A stretch of DNA of 9,027 nucleotides from Porticoccaceae bacterium. GTDB lineage: Bacteria > Pseudomonadota > Gammaproteobacteria > Pseudomonadales > Porticoccaceae. The DNA is taken from contig JAUUYV010000044.1 of NCBI GenBank assembly GCA_030590275.1, positions 1 to 9,027 of the forward strand, read 5' to 3'. The notes under the pieces were generated by a model. It searched no databases and had not been told where the DNA came from. It saw only the letters and a program-made list of their open reading frames with translations. Position numbers and translations under genes: made by a program. Below are positions 1 to 6,022 of the stretch, piece after piece (position 1 is the stretch's first letter; each line of letters begins with the position of its first letter).

Positions 1-459
1 CTCACCCGTGCTGGCCTTTAAACCGTATTGCACCGCGTGATAGGTTTTACCGGAAAAGTTAGGTTTGGCTCCGTGGGTAAGATGCCCGCCATCGGCCAGG
101 CTCATGCCCAGCACCACATCACCGGGTTCGCACAAGGCCTGGTACACCGCCCCATGGGCCTGCGAGCCGGAGTGAGGCTGCACGTTGGCATAGTCGGCAC
201 CAAATAACTGCTTGACCCGTTCTATGGCCAGCTCTTCCGCCTGATCGACATACTCACATCCACCGTAATAGCGCTTGCCCGGATAACCCTCTGCATATTT
301 ATTAGTCAGTACCGTACCCTGGGTTTGCATGACCAGCGGACTGGCGTAGTTTTCAGAGGCTATTAGTTCAAGATGGTCCTCCTGACGCCGTTCCTCTAGC
401 TGGATGGATTCCCATATCTCGGGGTCGAACTGGGCGAGACTCAAGTCTTTATCAAACAT
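1..459 (-). CDS. glyA: Serine hydroxymethyltransferase, N-terminal part (cut by window edge)
   Basis: PLP-dependent cytosolic enzyme that interconverts serine and glycine while moving a one-carbon unit to or from tetrahydrofolate. The first 153 residues are visible. The frame is open to base 1, so the remaining roughly 260 residues lie outside the window. Family signatures seen in order are LIASENY (32-38), [15 protein letters not shown] (53-67, substrate and tetramer contact loop), [16 protein letters not shown] (86-101, PLP phosphate contacts) and GGHLTHG (124-130). The PLP lysine lies beyond the edge. The ATG at 457-459 gives an N-terminus of the length usual for proteobacterial GlyA. No clear Shine-Dalgarno precedes it; the leader is C-rich. 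It is separated by 143 bp from the hydrolase gene upstream on the same strand, so it probably has its own promoter. Identification by motif recognition is very secure. Confidence 0.97.
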   Translation of the reverse strand, partial: MFDKDLSLAQFDPEIWESIQLEERRQEDHLELIASENYASPLVMQTQGTVLTNKYAEGYPGKRYYGGCEYVDQAEELAIERVKQLFGADYANVQPHSGSQAHGAVYQALCEPGDVVLGMSLADGGHLTHGAKPNFSGKTYHAVQYGLKASTGE

Positions 460-602
460 GGGCGGGGTGCTCGGTAAAAATGAGGGCGGATTTTACACAA
501 TCCGAGGCTTGGAGCCTATCCTGCAGGGGAACATACCGCGAAATGAGTTTTTCGCACAGACGTAAAAAGGGAAGCAATGCAAAAGATGGTGTTAGTGGCG
601 TT

Positions 603-1427
603 TTAAACAGTTTCAGCCATTCGCTTTGCCAGTGCTTTGTAGGAGCCAATATTAAAGGCAAGACCCATGTGGGAAGCCTTATTGACTTCGATATTGAGGC
701 TGTCGTCCTCTTCGGCACAGCTCTGCCAGCCGACGATGCCGTCATTTCTTGAGTAAATAGCGAATTGCGGCACATCAACACTGAGTGGTGCGATCATATT
801 CTGAACAAAATCGCACATACAGTATCCCGTGCCACAGGAAGCACCCAAATGTCGACCAACTAACTTACCCTGACCAATTTTCAGGTAATCCCAAACTCCG
901 AGCACCGAAGGGTGGGCTTCGACATGATCTCTGAAAGGCGAACCCACTGTGATGACCCGGTTGATCAGCTCCGGAATTTTCTGCACTACTGATTTAGCTA
1001 GCAATCCACCCAGACTATGGCCCACCAGAATCACTTTATCTCCGGTCTTACGATGAATGCTCTCTACTTGACGGATCAACCTGGTCGCAGTTTTTTCGGG
1101 GCAGTTGGTATTCCAGTGGATATTCGCCGCATGGGGCTGGTAACCAATTCGACGCATCCATTGGCGCATCGGCAACATAATAAGATCATTGGCGATAAAC
1201 CCGGGGATCACCAGTACGGGCTCTCCATTCCCACGCTCTACACCGCGGCCCCAAAAAACGGGATGACAGTACAGCGCCGCGAACTCAGTAGGAAAAATAG
1301 CCTCGCGCCAAATTGGCGTAAGCGTCGATTCAATAGACGGGTCATGAGCAAAAGGGCCGTCTTCACTATCATCTTTAAGATGATCGAGAAGTTCCTCCAT
1401 AACATGGCTAGTATTACTTCCACTCAT
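603..1427 (-). CDS. Alpha/beta-fold hydrolase (lipase/esterase-like)
   Basis: 274-residue serine hydrolase with no signal peptide, so probably cytosolic or granule-associated. The oxyanion region is VLVIPGF (71-77). The nucleophile elbow is GHSLGG (136-141) with Ser138. The likely acid is Asp229 in SRNDG and the likely base is His253 in ASHMG, so the triad is in the right order and complete. A Cys cluster (Cys198, Cys203, Cys205, with Cys237 further on) is notable for a cytosolic enzyme. The start at 1427 has a weak AGGA about 9 nt upstream; Met10 is an alternative. It lies 125 bp downstream of the phasin gene on the same strand, which suggests, but does not prove, a role in PHA or acyl-ester metabolism, such as polymer or oligomer hydrolysis. 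Its lipase box does not by itself identify a PHA depolymerase. The fold is certain, the substrate unknown. Confidence 0.85.
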   Translation of the reverse strand: MSGSNTSHVMEELLDHLKDDSEDGPFAHDPSIESTLTPIWREAIFPTEFAALYCHPVFWGRGVERGNGEPVLVIPGFIANDLIMLPMRQWMRRIGYQPHAANIHWNTNCPEKTATRLIRQVESIHRKTGDKVILVGHSLGGLLAKSVVQKIPELINRVITVGSPFRDHVEAHPSVLGVWDYLKIGQGKLVGRHLGASCGTGYCMCDFVQNMIAPLSVDVPQFAIYSRNDGIVGWQSCAEEDDSLNIEVNKASHMGLAFNIGSYKALAKRMAETV

Positions 1428-1517
1428 AATCTAGTCCTAATGCGCAAATCCCGCAGCTCGTCCACTAAACAGCCGAGCATACTACTGCAATTTACAATTG
1501 AACAAAACGAGGGTGGC

Positions 1518-1552
1518 CCAGAACTACAGACCCACCGTTGTTAGCGTTCTGG
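1518..1552 (-). terminator. Hairpin immediately after the phasin stop; weak terminator or attenuator candidate
   Basis: Directly after the phasin TAG, on the minus strand, CCAGAAC pairs perfectly with GTTCTGG (7 bp) across a 21-nt loop. A second, overlapping pairing, GGTGG with CCACC, is followed by CGTTTTGTT. The T run is interrupted, so this is not a classical strong terminator. A partial stop here could make the phasin much more abundant than the hydrolase downstream. This role is inference. Confidence 0.3.
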
Positions 1553-2080
1553 CTAAGCAACAGATCTGGTCATTTTCTCAGCAGCTTGTTTTGCATTTTC
1601 GATAGACTGCTTAACCAACCCAGTCATTGGGTTTTCAAATCCCCATGAACGGTACAGATTAAGCGCCGCTTTTGATGAATTACGCGTACCCTCAAAAAGG
1701 GATTTAGCTGTATTGTTAAAAGCATCAGACATATCACGCTTCTCACTCACCATAGCCTTAAAGACTTCAAATGCCTCAGCCTGTGACTGGGTCAGTGATT
1801 CCAGTACAAGACCCATGTTGCCCTGATAATCTTTAGGGCTAGCGGCGAGTTTTTTGGCCAGCTCAAGGGCATTAGCCTGATTATCAGCAATGCGCTTACT
1901 GAGAGAATCGCTCAAGCGAACGTTGCGCTCACGTGCGCTCTTAAACGCGCCACTGACAACTTTCTGGTTTTCAATGAGAGTATCAATATAGCTCTGAACT
2001 TCTGAAGACGCGCCTGCTTCAGCTTTTGCTGATTTAGTCGATGGGCGAGCTTTGGTAGTGTTAGCTTTAGATTCGGTCAT
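1553..2080 (-). CDS. phaP: Phasin family protein (PHA granule coat)
   Basis: 175-residue, Cys-free, largely helical protein. Phasins are small amphipathic proteins that coat PHA granules and control their size and number. The first 27 residues are polar and rich in Lys, Ala, Thr and Ser. A long helical stretch follows from about 28 to 130, with features of the phasin_2 type: SYIDTLIENQK (30-40), then repeated Ala/Leu/Lys positions. Near the C-terminus, LYRSWGFENP (142-151) precedes another helix (about 153-172). The ATG at 2078-2080 has an AAGGA Shine-Dalgarno (2088-2092) 7 nt upstream. It is divergent from the regulator/synthase operon across a 223-bp control region, an arrangement that fits joint control by the PadR regulator. 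No good sigma70 box is obvious on the minus strand; an AT-rich stretch around 2115-2132 is the likeliest place. The symbol is given on family and context. Confidence 0.85.
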   Translation of the reverse strand: MTESKANTTKARPSTKSAKAEAGASSEVQSYIDTLIENQKVVSGAFKSARERNVRLSDSLSKRIADNQANALELAKKLAASPKDYQGNMGLVLESLTQSQAEAFEVFKAMVSEKRDMSDAFNNTAKSLFEGTRNSSKAALNLYRSWGFENPMTGLVKQSIENAKQAAEKMTRSVA

Positions 2081-2211
2081 AACAGTTCCTTAGGTAAGGT
2101 GAATGTAATTGATTGATTTTACAAAATATACTTGAGACCTCCTGTCCTGTATGAGATCCCATGCTCGAGAGCTAATGTATCCTGAAGACGAAAAACAGCA
2201 TCAAGATACGC

Positions 2212-2240
2212 TTGCCATTTAAGTGCAACTTGCATATAGT
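2212..2240 (+). promoter_or_regulatory. Sigma70-type promoter for the phaQ-like/phaR/phaC operon
   Basis: TTGCCA (2212-2217) and TATAGT (2235-2240) each match the -35 and -10 consensus at five of six positions and are exactly 17 bp apart. The predicted start, around 2246-2248, leaves a leader of about 55 nt that includes the AAAGGAG site. The -10 box lies inside the first copy of the direct repeat, so a protein bound there would block RNA polymerase. Confidence 0.6.
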
Positions 2241-2276
2241 GTCAAGCATTAAATATGTGCGATTTGCATCTAGTGT
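2230..2276 (+). repeat. Two 13-bp direct repeats, candidate operator of the PadR regulator
   Basis: TTGCATATAGTGT at 2230-2242 and TTGCATCTAGTGT at 2264-2276 differ at one base and are 34 bp apart start to start, about three helical turns, so they face the same side of the DNA. The first covers the -10 box; the second lies in the predicted leader, upstream of the ribosome binding site. PadR-family proteins often repress their own promoters, and PhaQ of Bacillus megaterium represses phaQ and phaP. Binding by the regulator encoded immediately downstream is inference. Confidence 0.55.
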
Positions 2277-2303
2277 GTGCTAGTCCTATAAAAGGAGCCC
2301 CTC

Positions 2304-2702
2304 ATGGCCGAAAACAAAACAACACCGGGTACAAAAATCCCCAGTGAAATGCTCACAGCACATTTACTAGCCCTGCTTAAAAACTGGTCAGGCTACGGTT
2401 ATGAGCTGGCTAAAAAACTGGAAGAAGCGGGTTACGGTGGTTACAACAGTGGCACGCTATACCGGACCTTGCGCCAGATGGAAAAAACCGGGCTAATTTC
2501 ATCTCTGTGGGACACCTCATCAGACGGGCCGGCACGCAGGATTTACAGCCTGACTAAAACCGGCTCACTGTTCCTTTCCAACTGGTTTACCTTACTGGAC
2601 ATGCACAAGACTGCTCTCAATAGCTTTATGAAAGTGGCTGAAGATGTAAGCGAGTCAGGTGATAAATCATCCAACGGTAAAGAAACAAACGTAGAGCCCT
2701 GA
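2304..2702 (+). CDS. PadR-family transcriptional regulator, PhaQ-like
   Basis: 132-residue winged-helix DNA-binding protein. The PadR pattern is clear. A helical start (LTAHLLALLKNWSGYGYEL, 17-35) leads into the recognition helix region with the typical SGTLYRTLRQMEKTGLI (49-65), where GTLYRTL is the family hallmark. The wing follows as SDGPARRIYSLTKTG (73-87). A short C-terminal helix (about 88-113) would be the dimerisation part, followed by a polar tail. Length is normal for a small PadR. AAAGGAG with 6-nt spacing supports the ATG. It is first in an operon with the synthase subunit (70 bp downstream) and phaC, and divergent from the phasin. The best functional analogue is PhaQ of Bacillus megaterium, a PHB-responsive repressor of phaQ and phaP. 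Polymer sensing and autorepression here are inferred from family and position. Confidence 0.85.
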   Translation: MAENKTTPGTKIPSEMLTAHLLALLKNWSGYGYELAKKLEEAGYGGYNSGTLYRTLRQMEKTGLISSLWDTSSDGPARRIYSLTKTGSLFLSNWFTLLDMHKTALNSFMKVAEDVSESGDKSSNGKETNVEP

Positions 2703-2772
2703 GTAGAACCCTAAATAACAGCAATAATTCGAAGACACTAACAGGCCCACTAAGCGTGGTGAGGAAAATGAC

Positions 2773-3216
2773 ATGAGCCAGGATAGAGACAACAGTTTTA
2801 TCGAACCCATGAAAATGTGGCGTGAGTGGATCCAGAAGTCTGAGAAACAATGGAGTGAAGCACTGACCGACATAATGGCTGACGAGAAATCAAGCAAGAT
2901 GTTCGGTCATTATTTTCAGGAATGGCTCCACGCCCAAAATATGTTTACGGAAATGATAGGACAGCAGCTGGCCGCGATGAACTTGCCATCTCGGGCTGAT
3001 GTGCTCGGTGTCGAGGACAGACTTGCCGGGGTCGAGGATGCGCTGTCAACGCTGACCGCTGAAATTCATCAGCTTAAAAAACAACTAGCCACAACAGGAC
3101 AGCAGCCAGCTGCCGCACCTGCCAAGCCAAAAAGAACCCGCAAGCCCCAGGCAAAAAAAACAGTGACAAAGACAGCAAGTAAGCAGGACCAGGCCACTAA
3201 GGCCGACGACAAGTAG
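2773..3216 (+). CDS. phaR: PHA synthase small subunit, PhaR/PhaE-like, with basic C-terminal tail
   Basis: 147-residue protein lying 10 bp before phaC. Class III and IV PHA synthases need a second subunit (PhaE or PhaR) for activity, and this gene occupies that place. Residues 8-70 are helical and Trp/Met-rich: PMKMWREWI (12-20), KQWSEAL (25-31), HYFQEWLHAQ (46-55). The layout resembles Bacillus PhaR. LPSRADVLGVEDRL (71-84) resembles the LP(T/S)R motif of PHA-associated proteins and opens a coiled coil (about 76-106). Residues 112-147 are Ala/Pro/Lys-rich, with 11 basic and 3 acidic residues in 36, like the histone H1-like tails of PhaF and PhaM. The length is nearer class IV PhaR than class III PhaE. 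A GAGGA site (2761-2765) sets the ATG; an out-of-frame ATG lies at 2768. The name is by analogy and is unrelated to the proteobacterial repressor also called PhaR. Confidence 0.75.
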   Translation: MSQDRDNSFIEPMKMWREWIQKSEKQWSEALTDIMADEKSSKMFGHYFQEWLHAQNMFTEMIGQQLAAMNLPSRADVLGVEDRLAGVEDALSTLTAEIHQLKKQLATTGQQPAAAPAKPKRTRKPQAKKTVTKTASKQDQATKADDK

Positions 3217-3226
3217 GCGGAGTCAG

Positions 3227-4294
3227 ATGAGCAGCCAAAGCGATGTTGACGATAAAATCCAGCGGGCCGTCGAAAAAGTACTGTCACGCAACATAGATGG
3301 CCTAAAACACCTCGATGGCCTCGCCCTGGATCTGGGCGTAACACCAAAAGACATTATTTATTCCCGTGGCACAATGAAGCTCTACCATTACCATCCGGTC
3401 AGTGACGAAATCTATCGGGTGCCAATAGTACTAGTAATGTCGCTTCTCAATCGTTACTACATCGTCGATTTGGCACCCGGGCAAAGCTTTGTCGAATACC
3501 TGGTTGGACAGGGCTTTGACGTCTACCTCGTTGATTGGGGCTCGCCCAGAAAAGAGCACAAACATCTGTCCTTTGACGACTACGTTGACGACTTCCTTCC
3601 GGACTGCCTGGAAAAGGTTGCCGAGGACTGCGGCGAGGAAGAAGTATCTCTGATAGGCTATTGCCTCGGCGGAGTTATCGCATCTCTTTATGCTGCGCTC
3701 CACCCCGACAAAAACATCAATAACCTGGTTGCCATTGCCACCCCCGTAAATACTGAAGGTATGCCGCTATATAAAAGCTGGGCCGACAACCAAGCCTTTG
3801 ATATTGATCTGATCGTTGATGAGCTTGGTAACATCCCAGGGGAAATGCTCGACACGATGATGCAGTCTTTGAGACCCCTGCAAAAAACTGCTGGTCGCAT
3901 GCAGTTACTCGACAACGTGAGTAACGATAAATTTCTTGAGGCGCATTATCGCTTTGAGCGCTGGACAGCAGACCAGGTTCCCATGGCGGGCGAGGCCGCT
4001 CGACAGCTCTTCCGAGATTTTTTGCGGGATAATAAATTAGTGAAGGGGCAAATGGAGATTAGCGGTACTGAAGTAAAGCTGGAAAATATTCTTGCCAATT
4101 TTCTCCATATCACCGCCGTCCACGACCATATTGTGCCCACTGCGGCATCTAAAGAATTAATCCACCTGGTCGGCAGTGAAGACAAATCCGAGATTTCCCT
4201 CAAAGGCGGTCATGTTAGCTTAATTGCTGGTGGTAATGCCGTTTTTCGACTATGGCCACAGGTCGCCGAATGGCTCGCTGAAAGATCGCTGTAG
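3227..4294 (+). CDS. phaC: Class III/IV poly(3-hydroxyalkanoate) synthase catalytic subunit
   Basis: 355-residue alpha/beta-fold enzyme that polymerises (R)-3-hydroxyacyl-CoA into PHA at the granule surface and releases CoA. The lipase-like box is GYCLGG (144-149) with nucleophile Cys146. The other triad members are Asp300 in HDHIVP (299-304) and His329 in GGHVSL (327-332). Numbering and length are very close to Allochromatium vinosum PhaC (Cys149, Asp302, His331), which marks the short class III/IV type that needs a PhaE or PhaR partner, unlike the roughly 560-600-residue class I/II enzymes. Other family marks are VPIVLVMSLLNRYYIVDL (65-82), DVYLVDWG (98-105) and ERWTADQVPMAG (244-255). GGCGGAG (3216-3222) overlaps the end of the subunit gene and precedes the ATG at good spacing, so the two are translationally linked. 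Short-chain monomers are expected from the class, not shown by sequence. Confidence 0.97.
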   Translation: MSSQSDVDDKIQRAVEKVLSRNIDGLKHLDGLALDLGVTPKDIIYSRGTMKLYHYHPVSDEIYRVPIVLVMSLLNRYYIVDLAPGQSFVEYLVGQGFDVYLVDWGSPRKEHKHLSFDDYVDDFLPDCLEKVAEDCGEEEVSLIGYCLGGVIASLYAALHPDKNINNLVAIATPVNTEGMPLYKSWADNQAFDIDLIVDELGNIPGEMLDTMMQSLRPLQKTAGRMQLLDNVSNDKFLEAHYRFERWTADQVPMAGEAARQLFRDFLRDNKLVKGQMEISGTEVKLENILANFLHITAVHDHIVPTAASKELIHLVGSEDKSEISLKGGHVSLIAGGNAVFRLWPQVAEWLAERSL

Positions 4295-4341
4295 CGGCCA
4301 TCAACCACCTTTACATCATAATTTTATAGAACATTGTTGTT

Positions 4342-4347
4342 GGAGAG
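4342..4347 (+). promoter_or_regulatory. Ribosome binding site that fixes a TTG start
   Basis: GGAGAG lies 6 nt before the TTG at 4354-4356. No ATG in the same frame comes at a comparable distance, so this site decides that translation of the acetyltransferase begins with TTG. Confidence 0.7.
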
Positions 4348-4353
4348 TAAATT

Positions 4354-4923
4354 TTGGAAACATTCCCCAAAGAAATTGAACTAAGAAATGGCAAAGCCTC
4401 TCTGCACCTTATGTCTGCACAAGATTCAACAGACATGCTGGCTTTTGCAAAAACCCTGCCCGCGCATGATTTAATGTTCCTGCGCAGAGATATTCTTCAG
4501 CCTAAAGTGGTCGAATCATGGGTTAAAAAAATTGAAACCGGTGCCAACATTACTATTATCGTTTCAATCGACGATAACATTGTTGGTTACGGCACCCTTA
4601 GCCAGGGAGATATTGACTGGTCTCGCCACGTTGCAGAATTGCGCATTATGGTTGGCGCTGAGTGTAGAGAAACCGGAATAGGACGAATTATAATACGCGA
4701 ACTTTTTCGACTCGCATTAGATAAAAATATCGAAAAAATATATGCCCGCATGACTCTGGATCAAACGGGTGCTCGCAAACTGTTTCAGGAGCTAGGTTTT
4801 CGCCCCGAGGCTCTTCTCGAGAATGAAGTTAAAGACCGAGAAGGTAAAGTTCACGATGTACTATCGATGGCGGTGGATGTTGAAACCTTCCTCGCTCGCC
4901 GCGACAGTTACGGCCTAAGCTAA
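4354..4923 (+). CDS. GNAT-family N-acetyltransferase
   Basis: 189-residue cytosolic acetyl-CoA-dependent acyltransferase of unknown acceptor. The acetyl-CoA pyrophosphate loop is RETGIG (105-110), matching R/Q-x-x-G-x-G/A. It is preceded by the motif A strand VAELRIMVG (93-101) and followed by the motif A helix (111-122). Motif B is ARKLFQELGFRPE (140-152), then the final strand, VHDVLSMAVD (166-175). The N-terminal 1-60 region forms the variable acceptor side. The start is TTG with GGAGAG 6 nt upstream, which may lower expression. It follows phaC by 59 bp without an obvious terminator, so read-through from the pha operon is possible. Whether it acetylates a PHA protein or a small molecule cannot be told from sequence. 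Confidence 0.85.
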   Translation: METFPKEIELRNGKASLHLMSAQDSTDMLAFAKTLPAHDLMFLRRDILQPKVVESWVKKIETGANITIIVSIDDNIVGYGTLSQGDIDWSRHVAELRIMVGAECRETGIGRIIIRELFRLALDKNIEKIYARMTLDQTGARKLFQELGFRPEALLENEVKDREGKVHDVLSMAVDVETFLARRDSYGLS

Positions 4924-5013
4924 ACGAATCATGACACCGCACATATTAGTCAAGATTATAGGTTAAGGAGTACTATCCCTGTCATTGAGTAATATAACCA
5001 GCAGGCAAATCGC
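4924..5013. other. Short spacer between the acetyltransferase and the PDZ remnant
   Basis: This 90-bp convergent junction has no ORF, no convincing hairpin and no T run that would end either transcript. Confidence 0.4.
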
Positions 5014-5467
5014 CTAATAACCCAAACCCGCGACGCTCTGGGATAACTGCACTGTGACATCCACAACTTTCTGATCACGCATCACCGTTAGGTTCACGGA
5101 ATCACCCCGCTCAAAACTCATCAATATCTGCATGATTTTTCTTGGCGAACTAACTACTTTTTCGCTGCAACTAAGGATCACATTACCAGCTCGTAGGCCG
5201 GGCAAACCATCCGGTGTGACATTAACCGCGAGCAAGGTGGCCATAGTGTTCCATAAACGGCAGTACGGTGGCGGCTAGTTGTGGATTGGCACTGATGGTT
5301 AGCACAAACATGTCGAGACTGGGTTCCAGGCGACCCGTCAACTGAGTAGAACGGGTGAACGGCGCGGTGGGTTCCTGGCCAAATGGTCGACAACCATCAT
5401 TACCGTCACAATACATCTTGCCCTAATGCCGGGCGTATTTTCCTTGAGTAGTTTTATCGGCACCTTT

Positions 5468-5508
5468 CTTATCACTTATCACTTATCACTTATCACTTAT
5501 CACTTATC
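5468..5508. repeat. Tandem heptamer repeat, CTTATCA, 5.9 copies
   Basis: Five perfect CTTATCA units (5468-5502) are followed by CTTATC (5503-5508). On the minus strand the unit is TGATAAG. Seven is not a multiple of three, so three units carry TGA TAA into every reading frame and no protein can be read through. The array lies inside the broken PDZ gene, right after the stop of its signal-peptide piece. It is probably slippage-prone. Confidence 0.95.
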
Positions 5509-5513
5509 TCTAC

Positions 5514-5645
5514 TTACCCAGTATCTACCGATGTCAAAAGCTGTTCAGTTTCCTGCTGACCAGCCATGATCTGGACGGTTGATTCAGACACTGTACTGGT
5601 AGCAAACGCCGACAACAGCGCTAAACCTGGAAGTGTTTTTTTCAT
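5514..5645 (-). CDS. 43-codon ORF with Sec signal peptide (5' piece of the broken PDZ gene)
   Basis: The ATG at 5643-5645 is preceded by GAGGAG with about 9-nt spacing, as good a start as any intact gene nearby. The product begins MKK and continues with a hydrophobic core, LPGLALLSAFA, and a plausible signal peptidase site after AFA or ATS. About 25 polar residues follow, then TAA at 5514-5516. It may still be translated and exported as a short peptide, but the best reading is the surviving 5' end of the decayed gene described at 5014-5645. Confidence 0.5.
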   Translation of the reverse strand: MKKTLPGLALLSAFATSTVSESTVQIMAGQQETEQLLTSVDTG

Positions 5646-6022
5646 TGTCTATTTCTCCTCGTTACCAAAACGTGGTCTGAACGCAGCATGCGACAGACTC
5701 AGGAGCGACAATGACCTTCTCGGCTCACAGGGGAGTCACAAAATAATCATTTTTTTATCACAGGTGGACACAAGTGCTAATGTGGCCCATAGACAAAACC
5801 GCTCGTTTGCAAACTACAGAGTCGTTAACCTATCTATGGTGACCACCTAAAATAAAAATATGCCGATGGCTTTTATTTCCCCATCTGGTGATAGTACATA
5901 GAGGAAAGGGAAAGAAGATTGATGTCCCAGCTTAATCAGGGTACAAAAGAACATGGTTCCTAATAAACCGTTCCTAATAACTTTAAAACGATAGAACACA
6001 ATAAAACATAAAGGAGAAAATA
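5646..6022. other. Gene-free divergent region between the PDZ remnant and the dehydrogenase
   Basis: This 377-bp stretch has no credible coding sequence on either strand. It contains an imperfect dyad at 5675-5698 (GTCTG and CGCA paired with TGCG and CAGAC), which lies in the leader of the broken gene, a T-rich run around 5748-5758, and an 11-bp direct repeat at 5956-5980. A weak sigma70-like pair, TTGATG (5919-5924) and TACAAA (5942-5947), has 17-bp spacing and could serve the dehydrogenase. AAGGAG at 6011-6016 is its ribosome binding site. Confidence 0.5.
5956..5980 (+). repeat. 11-bp direct repeat upstream of the dehydrogenase gene
   Basis: GTTCCTAATAA occurs at 5956-5966 and again at 5970-5980, 14 bp start to start, about 40-65 bp before the ATG. 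It could be a regulator site just downstream of the weak promoter at 5919-5947, or a chance duplication. No regulator gene adjoins it. Confidence 0.5.

Larger units (their letters stand above)
2081..2303. promoter_or_regulatory. Divergent control region between the phasin gene and the pha operon
   Basis: This 223-bp gene-free stretch holds the leaders of two divergent transcripts. The left part (2093-2150) is AT-rich and must serve the phasin gene. The right part (2205-2297) holds a good sigma70 promoter for the rightward operon, two near-identical 13-bp repeats, and the AAAGGAG ribosome binding site (2291-2297) placed 6 nt before the regulator's ATG. The sequence between (2150-2205) shows no recognised motif. 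Confidence 0.75.
5014..5645 (-). pseudogene. Broken gene for a secreted PDZ-domain protein
   Basis: Three minus-strand pieces look like one decayed gene. Piece 1 (5514-5645) has a GAGGAG site and a Sec signal peptide, MKKTLPGLALLSAFATSTVS, but stops after 43 codons, just before a heptamer repeat. Piece 2 is read from about 5460 down to 5222, with an in-frame TAG just before its only likely ATG (5414-5416). It encodes a Cys-containing start (YCDGNDGC), then LEPSLDMFVLTISANPQ and LPFMEHYG, and stops at 5222. Piece 3 (5014-5244, another frame) is a good PDZ half: VTPDGLPGLRAGNVI (9-23), VVSSPRKIMQIL (30-41), GDSVNLTVMRD (47-57). It overlaps piece 2 by 23 bp, which fits a single frameshift. No catalytic domain of a DegP-type protease is present, so the parent was a small periplasmic PDZ protein or has lost a large part. 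The joining of the pieces is inference. Confidence 0.6.

Noticed and set aside
1017..1544. 175-codon plus-strand ORF opposite the hydrolase
   Set aside because: It is antisense to a gene with a complete catalytic triad, has no recognisable domain and no good ribosome binding site.
2264..2292. Second promoter-like pair, TTGCAT, 17 bp, TATAAA
   Set aside because: Its -10 box overlaps the AAAGGAG ribosome binding site, so the transcript would start about 4 nt before the ATG and lose that site. The TTGCAT is better explained as part of the second repeat.
3069..3347. Minus-strand ORF across the phaR/phaC junction
   Set aside because: It is a shadow of two well-supported genes, and its Cys/Arg/Phe-rich product has no family resemblance.
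4284..4300. CGCTGTAGCG palindrome at the phaC stop as a terminator
   Set aside because: The loop would be only 2 nt and no T run follows, so it cannot act as an intrinsic terminator.
5468..5508. Heptamer array as a phase-variation switch
   Set aside because: With three or more units every reading frame meets TGA or TAA, so changing the copy number cannot restore a through-reading frame.
5468..5508. CRISPR array
   Set aside because: The units are 7 bp and directly adjacent, with no spacers and no cas genes nearby.
5566..5850. 94-codon plus-strand ORF in the divergent region
   Set aside because: It overlaps the signal-peptide start on the other strand, has no ribosome binding site, and its product shows no domain or organised pattern.
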